Below are positions 35,602-47,400 of a DNA stretch of 64,000 nt, piece after piece (position 1 is the first letter of the stretch; the number at the start of each line of letters is the position of its first letter). The notes beneath the pieces were generated by a model. It ran no database searches. It saw nothing but the letters and a program-made list of their open reading frames with translations, and was not told where the DNA came from. A program made the position numbers and the translations under genes. This stretch comes from Oasisia sp. SBJ-2009 (taxonomy: Eukaryota > Annelida > Polychaeta > Sabellida > Siboglinidae): the NCBI GenBank assembly GCA_964017155.1, contig OZ024854.1, forward strand, positions 51,315,596 through 51,379,595, in the 5' to 3' direction.

Positions 35602-36694
35602 ATGACTGGAGCACACGCACACGCACACGACGCACACGACGCACACGACGACAACCCTCACGAACTATTCATCAGTGAAATACAACGCATCTTCCAATAC
35701 GGAATGAAGGACATACTAGAAACAATATCTGAGCTAGACATGGACGTGCTGAGTAGCATCCATAACACTCTTGCTAATATGGCTAAAACCGATTTCCCTA
35801 AATTCAAAGATCGCCGAGCCGTTCAAAGGACAGTAGCTCACACAGCGGCTAAAGACATATGGTTTCTTGGATTCAGCATATCCAATCAAACTCCATCAAA
35901 AGAATTAGAAAAGATCCTCAAAGACAACATTTCAGAAACAGATGTGACTACAACCCATGCTGAACAACCACATCATGTCATAGCTCAAATAGAAGTATTA
36001 ATTCAAACGATGAACACTTTTGATACAAAAATGAAGGCGCTTAAAACCCAAGTAAATATCCTTCAGAATGACAATGCACTGCTCCACACACAATTAGCAG
36101 CAAATGCGACCAACAACCAGAGTGTCACTACTGTGTTGCTAAGTGCTGAAGACGGTACTACGGAACTAACGCCAGCGGTTGTCCCTTCGTGTACTGAGCC
36201 AACAAGCGAATCGGACGGAGAGAACTTTCAGATACAAAGACACCAACGCAAAAAGCTCAACAAAAAGGCAAAACGTGATCGAAGAAAAGTGAAGCATGTA
36301 CAACCAGAATCCCAGCTGCAGGAACAGCAAAGCAAACTGCTCAAAGAGAACAACAAATGTAGCCTTACAACTTACACCGCGATCGCTAAGCAAACCATGG
36401 CCCAGGCTGCACTTAGCCATTTGAAGTCTGCACCGCAATGTCAGCAGACAGCAGCTCATACCACAGACAGCGATACTACACACATATTCATAAGTGGTGC
36501 ACACTGCGACACGGACGAGGCGCAGTTGAAAGCCCACCTAGACGAAATGAATGTTACTGGCTGCATCGTCAAGGATGTGTCCTCAAAGAACCAACATCGT
36601 GATTGGAAATCGTACAAAGTGACAGCGCCATCGCACCACGCTAAACAAATTCTCTCCCGGGATAACTGGCCTGATGGCATACGAGTGAGACCAT
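35602..36694 (+). pseudogene. LINE ORF1, 5' part (interrupted by LTR element)
   Basis: From the ATG at 35602, 364 codons are open to the insertion point. The N-terminus is His/Asp-rich (AHAHDAHDAHDD). A mid-region Lys/Arg cluster is near residues 215-240. The end contains HIFISGAHCDTDEAQLKAHL and WPDGIRVRP, the RNA-binding-like C-terminal domain typical of ORF1 proteins in CR1-like LINEs. The frame resumes, in phase, at 44104 and ends at 44417, for about 468 residues in the uninterrupted ancestor. The first bases of the gypsy LTR now supply an early stop two codons after the junction. ORF1 proteins bind element RNA to form the retrotransposition particle. Confidence 0.8.
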
Positions 36695-36948
36695 TGTAAG
36701 GGTGTAGAATGTAGTTGTAGTATAAATGTGTAGCATTATTATTGTAATACAAATACAGTGGTACAGGTTCACAAACGGCTAGAGCGGCCGCTATTACTTC
36801 CTGATTAGTGTAGCCTTCCTGACAGGGAGTAGCGCGTCATCGGTCGGGTCATGTGGGAGGAACGCGTCATCTGTCAGGCCAGACTTTAAACGCCTGCCTG
36901 CGGCTGACCCACGCAGATGGACAGCGACGTAGACAGCGGCCGGTCACC

Positions 36949-36955
36949 TATATAG
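36949..36955 (+). promoter_or_regulatory. Likely LTR TATA box
   Basis: TATATAG in a GC-richer context, with transcription expected to start about 25-30 bases later. The same sequence is at 43581-43587 in the 3' LTR. Confidence 0.5.
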
Positions 36956-37266
36956 TTCAGAGTTGACAGGACTAAGTGTAGCGTGTGGAGGGAATCACTA
37001 GGTATGTTAATTATATCACAAATGTTATGAATGTAACTAGTTTGAGTAATCACAAATGTTATGAATATAACTAGTTTAACTGATGTTATGGTTATTAGTG
37101 TATTTGTATTAGACTTTGTAAACGGTGTGTTTAATATATCATGCGATGCGTTTCTCTAGTATTTGTAAACGGCGTGTTGATATATTCCTTATAATAGTCT
37201 GTGTAGATGATAATAGTCTATGAATGATGTTGAGATAACTGCGTTCGTGTACTACGTGTACTACGT

Positions 37267-37373
<107 letters not shown>

Positions 37374-37436
37374 CTATGTAACATTAGTTTTATTGTTACA
37401 GGTGTCAATTACGTCAATTACGGTGTCAATTACGTC

Positions 37437-37446
37437 AATAAATAAA
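37437..37446 (+). promoter_or_regulatory. LTR poly(A) signal
   Basis: AATAAATAAA lies about 55 bases before the LTR end. Its counterpart in the 3' LTR (44037-44046) would direct 3'-end formation of the element RNA. Confidence 0.7.
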
Positions 37447-37501
37447 CAGTCTCATATCGTCTTTTGTGAGTCTGTTGTTCAACAACACGATCCCTTACAA
37501 T

Positions 37502-37520
37502 TGGTGGCAGCGCGTGGGAT
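37502..37520 (+). other. Primer-binding site (tRNA-Leu type)
   Basis: TGGTGGCAGCGCGTGGGAT begins two bases after the LTR end. It is complementary to the 3' end of a tRNA-Leu carrying ATCCCACCGCTGCCACCA, apart from one extra base. It would prime minus-strand DNA synthesis. Confidence 0.75.
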
Positions 37521-38093
37521 CCGTTGAACAGAGAGCGGTAATTGACACCTAGTGGTAACTAGGAAAACGGACGGTCATCGGCGTCGTGCGTCTGGCCAGA
37601 ATCGCCCTGGGTCAGCTGAGGACAAGGGGTCGGGCTGCAGTCGGGTTAATATCCGTGTCGAGCGGGAGAGACGGCGGGAGACCCGAGACGGTGGCCGGAG
37701 TGACAGGGTTCGCGCAAGGACAAGGGATGCGACGGGCGCACACATAGAAGACGGAGGCGGCATCAAGGACACTACTGCGCGCGTGGCTGAATAAAATCGT
37801 CTTGAGGTCAGCACCGGGGCAACATCCGCTGGCAAGACGGTGCCGGTTACTGCCTGATTGACAGGACGGTGAGCGTAGCCGGCAGTGCGACGCTGTGGTG
37901 AGACGCTGCAGTGACATTTGATAACCCAGCTATCTCACTGTATGTTCGCTTGATTTACTAGTTTGATTGTGCATGCTTCTGTTCGCTTGTTTTACTTGTC
38001 CAACTGTGCATGTGTCTAGCTTGTGTTCACATGTGATAGCATATTAGCATTTCGTATTTATATGCTAGTATTGTACGTGGCTATATATAAAAC
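37521..38093 (+). other. gypsy leader / 5' untranslated region
   Basis: GC-rich leader between the primer site and gag. A roughly 80-codon frame at 37552-37794 begins with GTG, is Arg-rich, and has no family match I recognise; I treat it as non-coding. Confidence 0.6.
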
Positions 38094-38996
38094 ATGGCAA
38101 GTAATGACCGTGTACGCGAGTTAGAGGAAGAGCTACGACAGAAACAGGCGGCTCTCGATGCAGCTACGGCGGCAGCGACCGCTGCTGCGCAGTCGCAGAC
38201 GGTGGTAATGAGAAGAGAATTTCGCCTGGCGAAATTTAGCGGGGACGGCGAACCAGAGATAGACGAGTGGGCCGCGGACGTTGAACGGGCTTTGGCCGCT
38301 GCTCGACTGAGCCCCGATGAACAAGTCGTGTTCGTCTTAGAACATATCACTGGCACAGCGAAGCGGGAAATCAGGCTTCGCCCCAGCTATTTGACGAGCA
38401 CTGTTTCCCAGATTCTGGACATCCTCAAAACCCGGTTTGGCGCCGTAACAGGGCCGTACGAAGATGTCATCGAATCCTTCTTCGGGAGGAAACAAGGGCC
38501 TCGGGAAACTTTGCAGGAGTTTTCGCTAGCACTGGCTGCAATGATGGAGCGTGTGAAGCTGGAGGACTCGGGCATGGCCGCCACTGCAGACAGCCTACTA
38601 AAGAAGCGGTTCGTAGCTGGCATGCGCGACCAAACGCATGCACCGCTCCTGAAGACACTGATGGCCGATAATCCAAGGGCGAGCTTTTGGGAGTTCCGGG
38701 AGACTGCTATCCATACCCTGGGTGGATATCAGATGTCACACCCCTCCATCAGGGAAGCGGTGGTGCAGCAACAACACCAAACAAGAAGAGTGACGGAGGA
38801 GGACGTGTCACTGAAGGACGTGATGCGGTTGCTCAAGAAACAACAGGAGCAACTGGATTCACTGTTGGAGGATCGCAAACGTCAGCGACCAGCGACCACT
38901 ACATTTCGGGGACGATGCTATGATTGTGGTGTGGTCGGCCACAAGAGAGGGTCGAGAGACTGCGTTAAAGCGAAGAAGCTTCTCGACAAAAATTAG
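38094..38996 (+). CDS. gag: gypsy Gag polyprotein
   Basis: 300 codons from an ATG. The N-terminus is a heptad-rich helix (ELEEELRQKQAAL). The central part has features of Ty3/gypsy capsids: AKREIRLRP near residue 85, then FFGRKQGPRETLQEF near 125-140. The C-terminus carries a zinc knuckle, CYDCGVVGHKRGSRDC at about 275-290, with spacing C-x2-C-x4-H-x6-C in place of the usual x4 before the last Cys. Gag forms the particle and packages element RNA. It ends in AAA AAT TAG, and pol overlaps it in the -1 frame, so Pol is expected to be made by frameshifting. Confidence 0.9.
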   Translation: MASNDRVRELEEELRQKQAALDAATAAATAAAQSQTVVMRREFRLAKFSGDGEPEIDEWAADVERALAAARLSPDEQVVFVLEHITGTAKREIRLRPSYLTSTVSQILDILKTRFGAVTGPYEDVIESFFGRKQGPRETLQEFSLALAAMMERVKLEDSGMAATADSLLKKRFVAGMRDQTHAPLLKTLMADNPRASFWEFRETAIHTLGGYQMSHPSIREAVVQQQHQTRRVTEEDVSLKDVMRLLKKQQEQLDSLLEDRKRQRPATTTFRGRCYDCGVVGHKRGSRDCVKAKKLLDKN

Positions 38997-41900
38997 GCGT
39001 TAAACTAGCATCGCCCACAGTGGAGAGCCAAACTGTGGGTCGGCGTGAGGAAGGCTCAATCAAGGACAAGAGTACGGTACTGCAAAAGGCTGTAGGGAAG
39101 TGTCCGCAGGTTGTCGCCAAAATTGCAGGTGTGAATGTGGCTTGCTTGGTAGACTCGGGGTCGGAGGTATCGACAGTGACAGAAGGGTTCTTCCGCCGTC
39201 ACCTGGAGGAGAATGTCAACCGACCGATGGATACGTCATCATGGATTGCGATAACATCAACCCAAGGGCTGCCAGTGCCGTATGTCGGATTCGTCGAGGC
39301 CGACCTCTTGATAAGTGGACAGAGACTTCCAGGCATGGGGTTTTTCGTCGTGAAAGACCCCACCGACCATAAGATGGCTCAGAGGAAGAGGGACGTACCA
39401 GGACTGATTGGCAGCAACATTTTGCGTCGTCTGGCAGATATACGACGCACCCAACCGAGCAGTAATAACGATACAAGAGGAGGAGCCATTACTGATCTGG
39501 TCCTGGAGATGTCAGAGCAACGAACTACCAAATCTCAAAGGAAATGTAGCTTCGTGAAGACGGGTAGGAAGGAGTCCCTACATCTACCTGCCACGGCAGC
39601 CAGAGTCGTGTGGGGAACGACGTGTTTAGACCACAACAACAAGACAGTGTTGGTGGAACAAGTACATGGCGCCCTACCAGGAGATGTCGTTTTGTTAGCA
39701 TGCTGTGCGCATGTGACGTCAGGCGTTGTGCCGATGCTACTGGTCAACATTGGTATGCAAGACGCTTGGATTAGCCCTAAGTGTCGCATTGGAATAGCCA
39801 CTCCTATCGAATCGATAGACAGCGATTATGACTGTGTTAAGCTGACGTCGGAGGGGATCATCATTAGTCCAAGGGAGAACAAGAAGGTGAATCCTGATCT
39901 ACAGGCAGTCTTGAAGGAGGCAGTCTCGCGATGCGATGAACTGAGGCCGCATAAACGCTCCAGCTTCCTCGATTTTCTCACTCGAAATCAGGATGTCTTC
40001 AGAACGGAGGGCAATGACGGTGAATGCAAGACGGTCGAGCATGAAATCTACGATGATGGTGTGCCTGTCAGGTTACCTCCTCGACGGATACCACCAAATT
40101 TGTGGACAGAGGTCAAAGCACATCTCGACAAGTTAATGGCCAAGAATTTCATTCGAAAGAGTTGTAGTCCATATGCAGCAGCACTGATTGTCGCCAGGAA
40201 GAAGGACGGATCACTGCGACTGTGTGTCGATTATCGGGGGCTGAATGCTCGCACACACAAAGATGCTTTTCCCCTCCCGAGGATTGAAGAAGCACTGGAT
40301 GCTCTTAAAGGAGCTAAGTTCTTCTCCACTATTGATCTGGCAGACAGCTACCATCAGATCAGAGTCGCAGAGAAGGACATACACAAGACGGCCTTCAGAG
40401 CTGGCACTGGCGGGCTGTACGAGTTTACTCGTATGAGCTTTGGGTTGTGCAATGCTCCGGCTACATTCCAGCGTCTTATGACTACAGTTCTAGGAGACGA
40501 GAACTACTCATCGTTACTGATATATCTTGACGATATATTGGTGTTCTCACAAACATATGAAGAGATGCTGCAGAGACTGGACATGGTGTTCACACGGTTG
40601 AGGGAACACGGACTCCGAGTGAACCCAAACAAATGCCAGTTCTTTCGGAAAGAAGTAAACTATCTTGGACATGTTGTATCAGCCGAGGGTGTAGCGACGG
40701 ATCCAGACAAGATATCAGCTATAGTTAACTGGGATACACCGACAACAGCGAAGGAGCTACAGTCATTCATGGGCTTGGCTGGATACTACCGTCGCTTCGT
40801 GCCAGGGTTCTCCCAGATCGCGGCGCCACTGCATCGTCTCACCACCACGTCGACTTCTAAGCGGAAGAAGAAGCGCAAAACAACGGAACCAGCAGACAGT
40901 CGAAGTTTCGCGGAAAAATGGGACGAAGAAGCAGAACGCGCCTTTCAAGAGTTGAAAACTCGCCTCACGTCCAGTCCTATACTTGGCTACCCAGATTTCG
41001 CACGCCCTTTCATTGTAGAGACAGACGCCAGCCATCACGGTATTGGCGCTGTGTTGTCTCAAGACAAGGACGGCATGCGGAAGGTCATTGCGTATGCCAG
41101 CCGAGGACTGCGTCCGACTGAGCGGAACATGGAGAATTATAGCACCATGAAGTTGGAGCTTCTGGCTCTGAAGTGGGCAGTTACGGACAAGTTCAGGGAT
41201 TACCTGTTGGGGTCAACCTTCACGGTCTTCACAGATAATAATCCTCTGACTTACTTGAAAACTGCGAAACTTGGTGCTGTCGAGCTTCGGTGGGCAGCCC
41301 AGCTAGCCGACTTTGAGTTTGACATTATCCACCGCACGGGGAAGTCAAATGCAAATGCCGATGCGCTAAGCCGGAGAGGGACTATAGGCGATGTAAGGGA
41401 ACAGTTTCGACTACCTGAGCCTACGGTCATACCATTGGAGATACGTGAGAGCTATACAGTGCTTGTGTCAACAGAGTCCGCTAATCTGGAGGAAGAGCCA
41501 ACTGCTTCATCGCTAACCCTTCCTTCCTACACATCGGACGACTTGGCGAAACTCCAATCACAGGATCGGGTGTTATCGCGTGTCAAGTATTGGTGCTCCA
41601 CTGGCAACAGACCAAGCATTTACGCACTGAAGAGGGAGCCAGATCATGTACGCAAGATTCTGCGGTACTGGGACACGCTGGAGGAGGCAGGAGGCGTGCT
41701 CTGTCGTCGCAACCGAGGGGAGTTCGGCGACAGTCACCTACAGATTCTCCTCCCTGAGCGCCTGCGTGATACAGTGTTGGAGAGTCTCCACGATATGGCG
41801 GGACACCAGGGCTCCGAGCGGACGCTCGCCCTAGTCAGAAGGAGGTGTTACTGGCCAGGTATGACAAATGACGTCACCAACTACTGTCGCCGGTGCGAGA

Positions 41901-43198
41901 GATGTGTCATTGCCAAAGCCCCCTTGCCGAAGGTGCGACCACCAATTGGTAGCTTGATCGCGTCTCGACCTCTCCAAATTCTAGCAGTTGATTACAGTAA
42001 GCTGGATAAGGCGAGTGACGGACGGGAAGATGTCCTCGTGATGACAGATGTATTTACGAAGTACAGTATCGCTGTTCCGACGAGGGATCAGTCCGCCACT
42101 ACAACTGCTAAAGTCTTGGTAAAAGAGTGGTTTAGCAAATTTGGCGTGCCATACCAGCTACACAGCGACCAAGGTCGGAGCTTCGAAGCCGCAATCATCC
42201 ACCAACTTTGCAAATTGTACGATATTCGCAAGTCCAAGACTACAGCATATCACCCGGAGGGGAATTCCCAGTGCGAGAGGTTTAACAGGACTCTTCACAA
42301 TCTATTGAGAACGCTTCCTCCAGAAGAGAAGAGGAAGTGGCCAGATCGTCTCCCTACTCTCCTGTATGCATACAACTGCACACCGCATTCTTCGACGGGA
42401 TTTTCACCTTATCAGCTGATGTTTGGACGTCAACCACGTCTGCCAGTCGATCATCTGTTGAACGTCCACGACGAAGAGGGAGATGATGGTGGCTGTAGTA
42501 TGGGAGAGTGGGTTGAAGCGCATCAGAAACATCTCGCAATGGCATTTCACATGGCGGCAAGGAATACAGAAGCTGCAGCAGAGGCAAGGCAGGCACACTA
42601 CAACAAGACTGCCAGAGACAACCCAATTCCGGTGGGAGCTACAGTCTTGAAGAAGAGGCATCATCTTGGGCGACACAAAATCCAAGATGACTGGGATGCT
42701 ACTCCATATATTGTAGTTGCAAGACCAGACTTTAATGTCTACACGGTGCAATTGTCAGATGGCTCCGGGCCATCAAAGAATGTCACCAGGCGGGAACTGC
42801 AACTGATCGACACTGGACCAGTCACCGACGTGGAGGAGACCGACTCTGCATCAGACGACGAGGGCCACATGATTGCGATGAGTGTAACCCCACCCGCTAA
42901 CCTGCCAGCAACCACACATCACGACGTCGTTTGCGATGCCGGTCGACTTGAAGATTCCATCGAGACCATGCCAAGGCGGTCGACGAGATCGACCAAGGGG
43001 CAACATTCTAACCGCGAGCATCTGCCAAAGTCCGTTCTGTCCGGCACTACAGCTGAGGCCATGGTGAACACGTTAGCACACCAACATTCGCCTCCAACAT
43101 TTGAAGATATGGGGCGGGCAATGGCAGCACTTGGTGCTAGCCTTGGTCAGATTTTGCAGGACAGTTGGCTCAAGGTCAATGTCCAGGGAACACCCTAG
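38969..43198 (+). CDS. pol: gypsy Pol polyprotein
   Basis: Open from 38969 (after TAA at 38966) in the -1 frame relative to gag, overlapping it by 28 bases. The first in-frame GTG is at 39020 and no early ATG exists, which favours frameshift expression. Numbering from 39020: aspartic protease with VDSGS near 45; reverse transcriptase with LCVDYRGLNARTHKDAFPLP, STIDLADSYHQI and YLDD near 503; RNase H with ETDASHHGIGAVLS near 667; integrase zinc domain (H-x4-H, C-x2-C) near 925-965; catalytic D near 990, D in HSDQG near 1048 and E in CERFN near 1084; a GPY/F-like module near 1207-1263. No chromodomain is seen. All catalytic residues are present and there is no internal stop, so it is probably functional. 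Confidence 0.95.
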   Translation, partial: SEEASRQKLGVKLASPTVESQTVGRREEGSIKDKSTVLQKAVGKCPQVVAKIAGVNVACLVDSGSEVSTVTEGFFRRHLEENVNRPMDTSSWIAITSTQGLPVPYVGFVEADLLISGQRLPGMGFFVVKDPTDHKMAQRKRDVPGLIGSNILRRLADIRRTQPSSNNDTRGGAITDLVLEMSEQRTTKSQRKCSFVKTGRKESLHLPATAARVVWGTTCLDHNNKTVLVEQVHGALPGDVVLLACCAHVTSGVVPMLLVNIGMQDAWISPKCRIGIATPIESIDSDYDCVKLTSEGIIISPRENKKVNPDLQAVLKEAVSRCDELRPHKRSSFLDFLTRNQDVFRTEGNDGECKTVEHEIYDDGVPVRLPPRRIPPNLWTEVKAHLDKLMAKNFIRKSCSPYAAALIVARKKDGSLRLCVDYRGLNARTHKDAFPLPRIEEALDALKGAKFFSTIDLADSYHQIRVAEKDIHKTAFRAGTGGLYEFTRMSFGLCNAPATFQRLMTTVLGDENYSSLLIYLDDILVFSQTYEEMLQRLDMVFTRLREHGLRVNPNKCQFFRKEVNYLGHVVSAEGVATDPDKISAIVNWDTPTTAKELQSFMGLAGYYRRFVPGFSQIAAPLHRLTTTSTSKRKKKRKTTEPADSRSFAEKWDEEAERAFQELKTRLTSSPILGYPDFARPFIVETDASHHGIGAVLSQDKDGMRKVIAYASRGLRPTERNMENYSTMKLELLALKWAVTDKFRDYLLGSTFTVFTDNNPLTYLKTAKLGAVELRWAAQLADFEFDIIHRTGKSNANADALSRRGTIGDVREQFRLPEPTVIPLEIRESYTVLVSTESANLEEEPTASSLTLPSYTSDDLAKLQSQDRVLSRVKYWCSTGNRPSIYALKREPDHVRKILRYWDTLEEAGGVLCRRNRGEFGDSHLQILLPERLRDTVLESLHDMAGHQGSERTLALVRRRCYWPGMTNDVTNYCRRCERCVIAKAPLPKVRPPIGSLIASRPLQILAVDYSKLDKASDGREDVLVMTDVFTKYSIAVPTRDQSATTTAKVLVKEWFSKFGVPYQLHSDQGRSFEAAIIHQLCKLYDIRKSKTTAYHPEGNSQCERFNRTLHNLLRTLPPEEKRKWPDRLPTLLYAYNCTPHSSTGFSPYQLMFGRQPRLPVDHLLNVHDEEGDDGGCSMGEWVEAHQKHLAMAFHMAARNTEAAAEARQAHYNKTARDNPIPVGATVLKKRHHLGRHKIQDDWDATPYIVVARPDFNVYTVQLSDGSGPSKNVTRRELQLIDTGPVTDVEETDSASDDEGHMIAMSVTPPANLPATTHHDVVCDAGRLEDSIETMPRRSTRSTKGQHSNREHLPKSVLSGTTAEAMVNTLAHQHSPPTFEDMGRAMAALGASLGQILQDSWLKVNVQGTP

Positions 43199-43313
43199 TT
43201 TGTTTAACGTTATTAGTAAATCGTCAATATATTACACTATATATGTAGCGTTAAGATTGCTAGATAGATAGGTAGATACATCCGATGTAAATCACCGGGA
43301 CGGTGATTCGTTA

Positions 43314-43322
43314 GAGGAGGGA
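43314..43322 (+). other. Polypurine tract
   Basis: GAGGAGGGA, four bases before the 3' LTR. It is the expected plus-strand DNA primer. Confidence 0.75.
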
Positions 43323-43326
43323 TGTG

Positions 43327-43898
43327 TGTAAGGGTGTAGAATGTAGTTGTAGTATAAATGTGTAGCATTATTATTGTAATACAAATACAGTGGTACAGGT
43401 TCACAAACGGCTAGAGCGGCCGCTATTACTTCCTGATTAGTGTAGCCTTCCTGACAGGGAGTAGCGCGTCATCGGTCGGGTCATGTGGGAGGAACGCGTC
43501 ATCTGTCAGGCCAGACTTTAAACGCCTGCCTGCGGCTGACCCACGCAGATGGACAGCGACGTAGACAGCGGCCGGTCACCTATATAGTTCAGAGTTGACA
43601 GGACTAAGTGTAGCGTGTGGAGGGAACCACTAGGTATGTTAATTATATCACAAATGTTATGAATGTAACTAGTTTGAGTAATCACAAATGTTATGAATAT
43701 AACTAGTTTAACTGATGTTATGGTTATTAGTGTATTTGTATTAGACTTTGTAAACGGTGTGTTTAATATATCATGCGATGCGTTTCTCTAGTATTTGTAA
43801 ACGGCGTGTTGATATATTCCTTATAATAGTCTGTGTAGATGATAATAGTCTATGAATGATGTTGAGATAACTGCGTTCGTGTACTACGTGTACTACGT

Positions 43899-43973
<75 letters not shown>

Positions 43974-44099
43974 CTATGTAACATTAGTTTTATTGTTACA
44001 GGTGTCAATTACGTCAATTACGGTGTCAATTACGTCAATAAATAAACAGTCTCATATCGTCTTTTGTGAGTCTGTTGTTCAACAACACGATCCCTTACA
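43327..44099 (+). repeat. 3' LTR, 773 bp
   Basis: Identical to the 5' LTR except for C at 43627 and a shorter (TA)n tract (about 43901-43971). CCAT follows at 44100-44103 and completes the target duplication. Confidence 0.97.
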
Positions 44100-44417
44100 C
44101 CATTCTACCCAAGTCGAAGGAATCAGCCCTTTCAGCTCAAGCGCCCATCACGTGACAACAACTGTAACGAAGAACAACGACACGGTCACAACCAATACGG
44201 CCAGCGCAAACGCAGAAACAACACACACACCCAAAGACAAAGCCAGCCATGGGCTAGACGAGACAGATTGTCTCACTATGACCAACAGGACTATCACAGA
44301 AGACGCGGTGAATATGACCTGCAAGATGACTACGAACAATGGGATGACTGCAACCAGCAGGAATACTACGGACAACGACAATACGACAACAGGTCACACG
44401 ACAACAGCAGATGGTGA
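44100..44417 (+). pseudogene. LINE ORF1, 3' part
   Basis: This resumes ORF1 in phase after the gypsy insertion and ends at TGA 44415-44417. It encodes a low-complexity tail rich in Gln, Tyr, Arg, Asp and Asn (YYGQRQYDNRSHDNS near the end), suited to RNA binding. It is separated from its promoter half by 7.4 kb and cannot be made from the native start. It overlaps the start of ORF2. Confidence 0.75.
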
Positions 44418-47400
44418 AACTGTCAATCCCAACACTAACACTTTTACGACCCTTAAACACATCGGTCTCAATGCTAAAGGTTTCAAGCAATCTTCGTTAT
44501 ATATCGCTGAACTGCTGTCTGATGCTGACACTGTTGGTATTAGTGAGACTTGGCTGAGACCAGGAGAACTGTGCATTATCAAGTCTACACTAATGAACAC
44601 GCCAGCCCTGAATGTTCTTAACGATGAAGACATCGTAATATTTGCAAAGTCTGGCATGCCTACAACAGATCCCTGCTATGTTGGCAGACCTTATGGTGGT
44701 GTCGCTGTGGCCTGTAAACACAGGAAGAACATGCAATACACTGAACTGGATATTATGAGCGACAGGATTATTGGCGTAAAAGTGTGCAACAACTCAGATA
44801 TTGTTGAAATCGTCTTATGTGTCTATATGCCATTTTACAACGGGGAGGCTCACCAGACCGACTGCTATGCTGAAACAATTGATGTGTTACAGAGTGTGAT
44901 AGAACAGTTTGGAGCCATATGCCCGATACACATAATTGGTGATCTCAATGCTCAATTACCAAAACGACGTCTGTTACATAGACGTTGGTACAGGTTACCC
45001 GGATTTAACACACACTCGAGTATACTCTATGATTTTATAAATGACAATGATTTGTGTGTCGCTGACTTCACCGATCCACAACACGTACAATATACATATT
45101 TTTGTGATTCGACAGCCACTTACACATGGATAGATCACTGCCTGACCACATCTCAGAACATTGTGAGCTGCAACATTATACCGCGACATGCTGATAACGT
45201 AAGCGATCACTTGCCCCTCTGCCTACAGACCAGAGTTCTCAACGAACAGTGTCAACCCACGGTGTTATCAACTGATGTCCCGCACAGTGTCACATGCAGA
45301 TGGGATAACCTAGAGTGTACCAACACGTATCACGATATCCTTCACAGCAAGCTATCGACTATGCATATTCTGACGTGTGATGCTAATGATGACAGTGATG
45401 CCGTACAGGGGCTCGTCGATTCCTATGTTGTGCAACTGAACGATGCTATGCACGACGCTGTGATAGAAGCAGGGTGCAAACAGAAACACTGCAACAAATC
45501 AAAAACATATTGGTGCCCTGAACTCAGCCACCTACGAGACCGTAAACGGTTCTGGTGGCGACTTTGGAATGACAATGATAGACCTCGTGTCGGGGCAGTG
45601 TATGAAACGTACAAATATATCAAAAAGGTGTTCCGACGTAGAATTCGGCAGTGCGTAGATCGCTCAGTGAACAATAAATACCAGAAACTTAATGTTATGT
45701 TACAGAACAGGAAACTGTCTGCATTCTGGAATGTAATCAAACAGCGAAGAATTACAAAAGTTAAATCATCTCTATGTGCCACATATTTTGGTGAATTCTA
45801 TGGTGATGTTATGCAAGCCTTACCAGAATGTACTGTTGAACAAACTCATGACAAACATATGGTAGAGCAATATTATAGTGATAATTGTTATTTGATGGGC
45901 ACACCTGAGGTACATCAGGATCAAGTCGCCATGCTTATATCCAAACTTAGTAAAAATAAATCACCGGGACTCGATGGTATAACTGCTGAACATCTTATTT
46001 ATGGCAAATCATCGTTACTGTGTTCACTGCTTGCATCACTGTACACTATTATACTATCCAGGGCATGCGTACCTACATTATTCACTACTGGTTTAATTGT
46101 TCCCATACTAAAGAAATCTACACTTAACGCGAACATTGCAAAGAATTATCGGCCAATTACTCTAAGCTCTATACATACTAAGATGGTAGAAGCACTGATC
46201 TTACCAGATACTGATTTATCTGACACTCAGTTTGGATTCCGCGAGAACCGAGGTACAGCATTTGCATGCAACTTACTAAATGATATTACATCTTATTTTA
46301 AATCGCAAAACAGCCCTGTGTTCGTAGCCGCCCTTGATGCAGAAAAATGTTTTGACTCTATATGTCACGTGTCACTGTTTCTAAAGTTAATTCATGTTTT
46401 ACCTGTATATGAGTGGTTACTATTGTATAACTGGTATGATAAGCTGAATGCTGTAGTCAAGTGGAACGGTTCATATAGTAAACCGTTTGATGTAACACGT
46501 GGTACACGACAAGGAAGCGTTCTCTCGCCGTATCTGTTTAACATTTTTATTAATCAACTTTTATTAGACTTGAATAACTGTAACGCAGGCGTCAGAATAG
46601 GTGATACACTGTACAATTCTATGGCTTACGCCGACGATATTACTCTATTCTCAACTAATGTTCAAGATCTACAGAACCTAATTGATGTATGTGATGTATG
46701 TATGTATAGTAAAAGGTGGAAATTCAAATTTGGGGTTGAAAAATCGAAATGCATGATTGTTGGAAAGTGTCCGTTATACCAAGACCCAAAGTGGAGGCTT
46801 GGTAACAAATGTCTATGTAATGAAGAATCGCTTAATATACTTGGTAACGTGTTTAATCAGGGTGGTAACAATGCCAGCCATGTCACCAACATACTAACAA
46901 AATGCAGACAGTCATTTTATGGGCTTGGTAATGCCGGTATGTTATACCCAGGAGCCACTCCTGGTGTTCAAGCGTATCTTTATACATGTATATGTCAACC
47001 AACGTTAACATACGGTTTAGAGTGTATGCGTCGACTTGAATCTGCACAGGGTAAATTAATTAAACAAAGTCTTGGATTAAGCAAACTATCCCACAACACA
47101 GCCTTACTTAAAGCACTAAATATTGAAAAGATCGAAGATATTGTAAATAGAAATGTTTTATCCTTGTATAGTAGAATATTTAAAGTGGAAAGTCCAGCGC
47201 GTCGACTGATGCAGCACTTACTGTCTCGTTTTATATGTTATGGTGAAACGGTACCTGGAACCCTGTTGTATAGAGTAGTATCTATGGGCGAGTCACCCAG
47301 TAAACGAGCCTTTAATTATCAACATGTACCCCAAAGTAGTGCGACAAATGATGGTCTTGTTGACTCGATTAGACACCTTTTATTTACTGATAATTTTAAC

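Noticed and set aside
37552..37794. Arg-rich frame in the gypsy leader
   Set aside because: GTG start, GC-driven composition, no recognisable family and overlapping frames on the other strand.
43852..44277. Start of the LINE ORF2 frame inside the gypsy LTR
   Set aside because: The frame is open by chance through the LTR and its AT tract. The LTR was inserted later, so it cannot be the native N-terminus.
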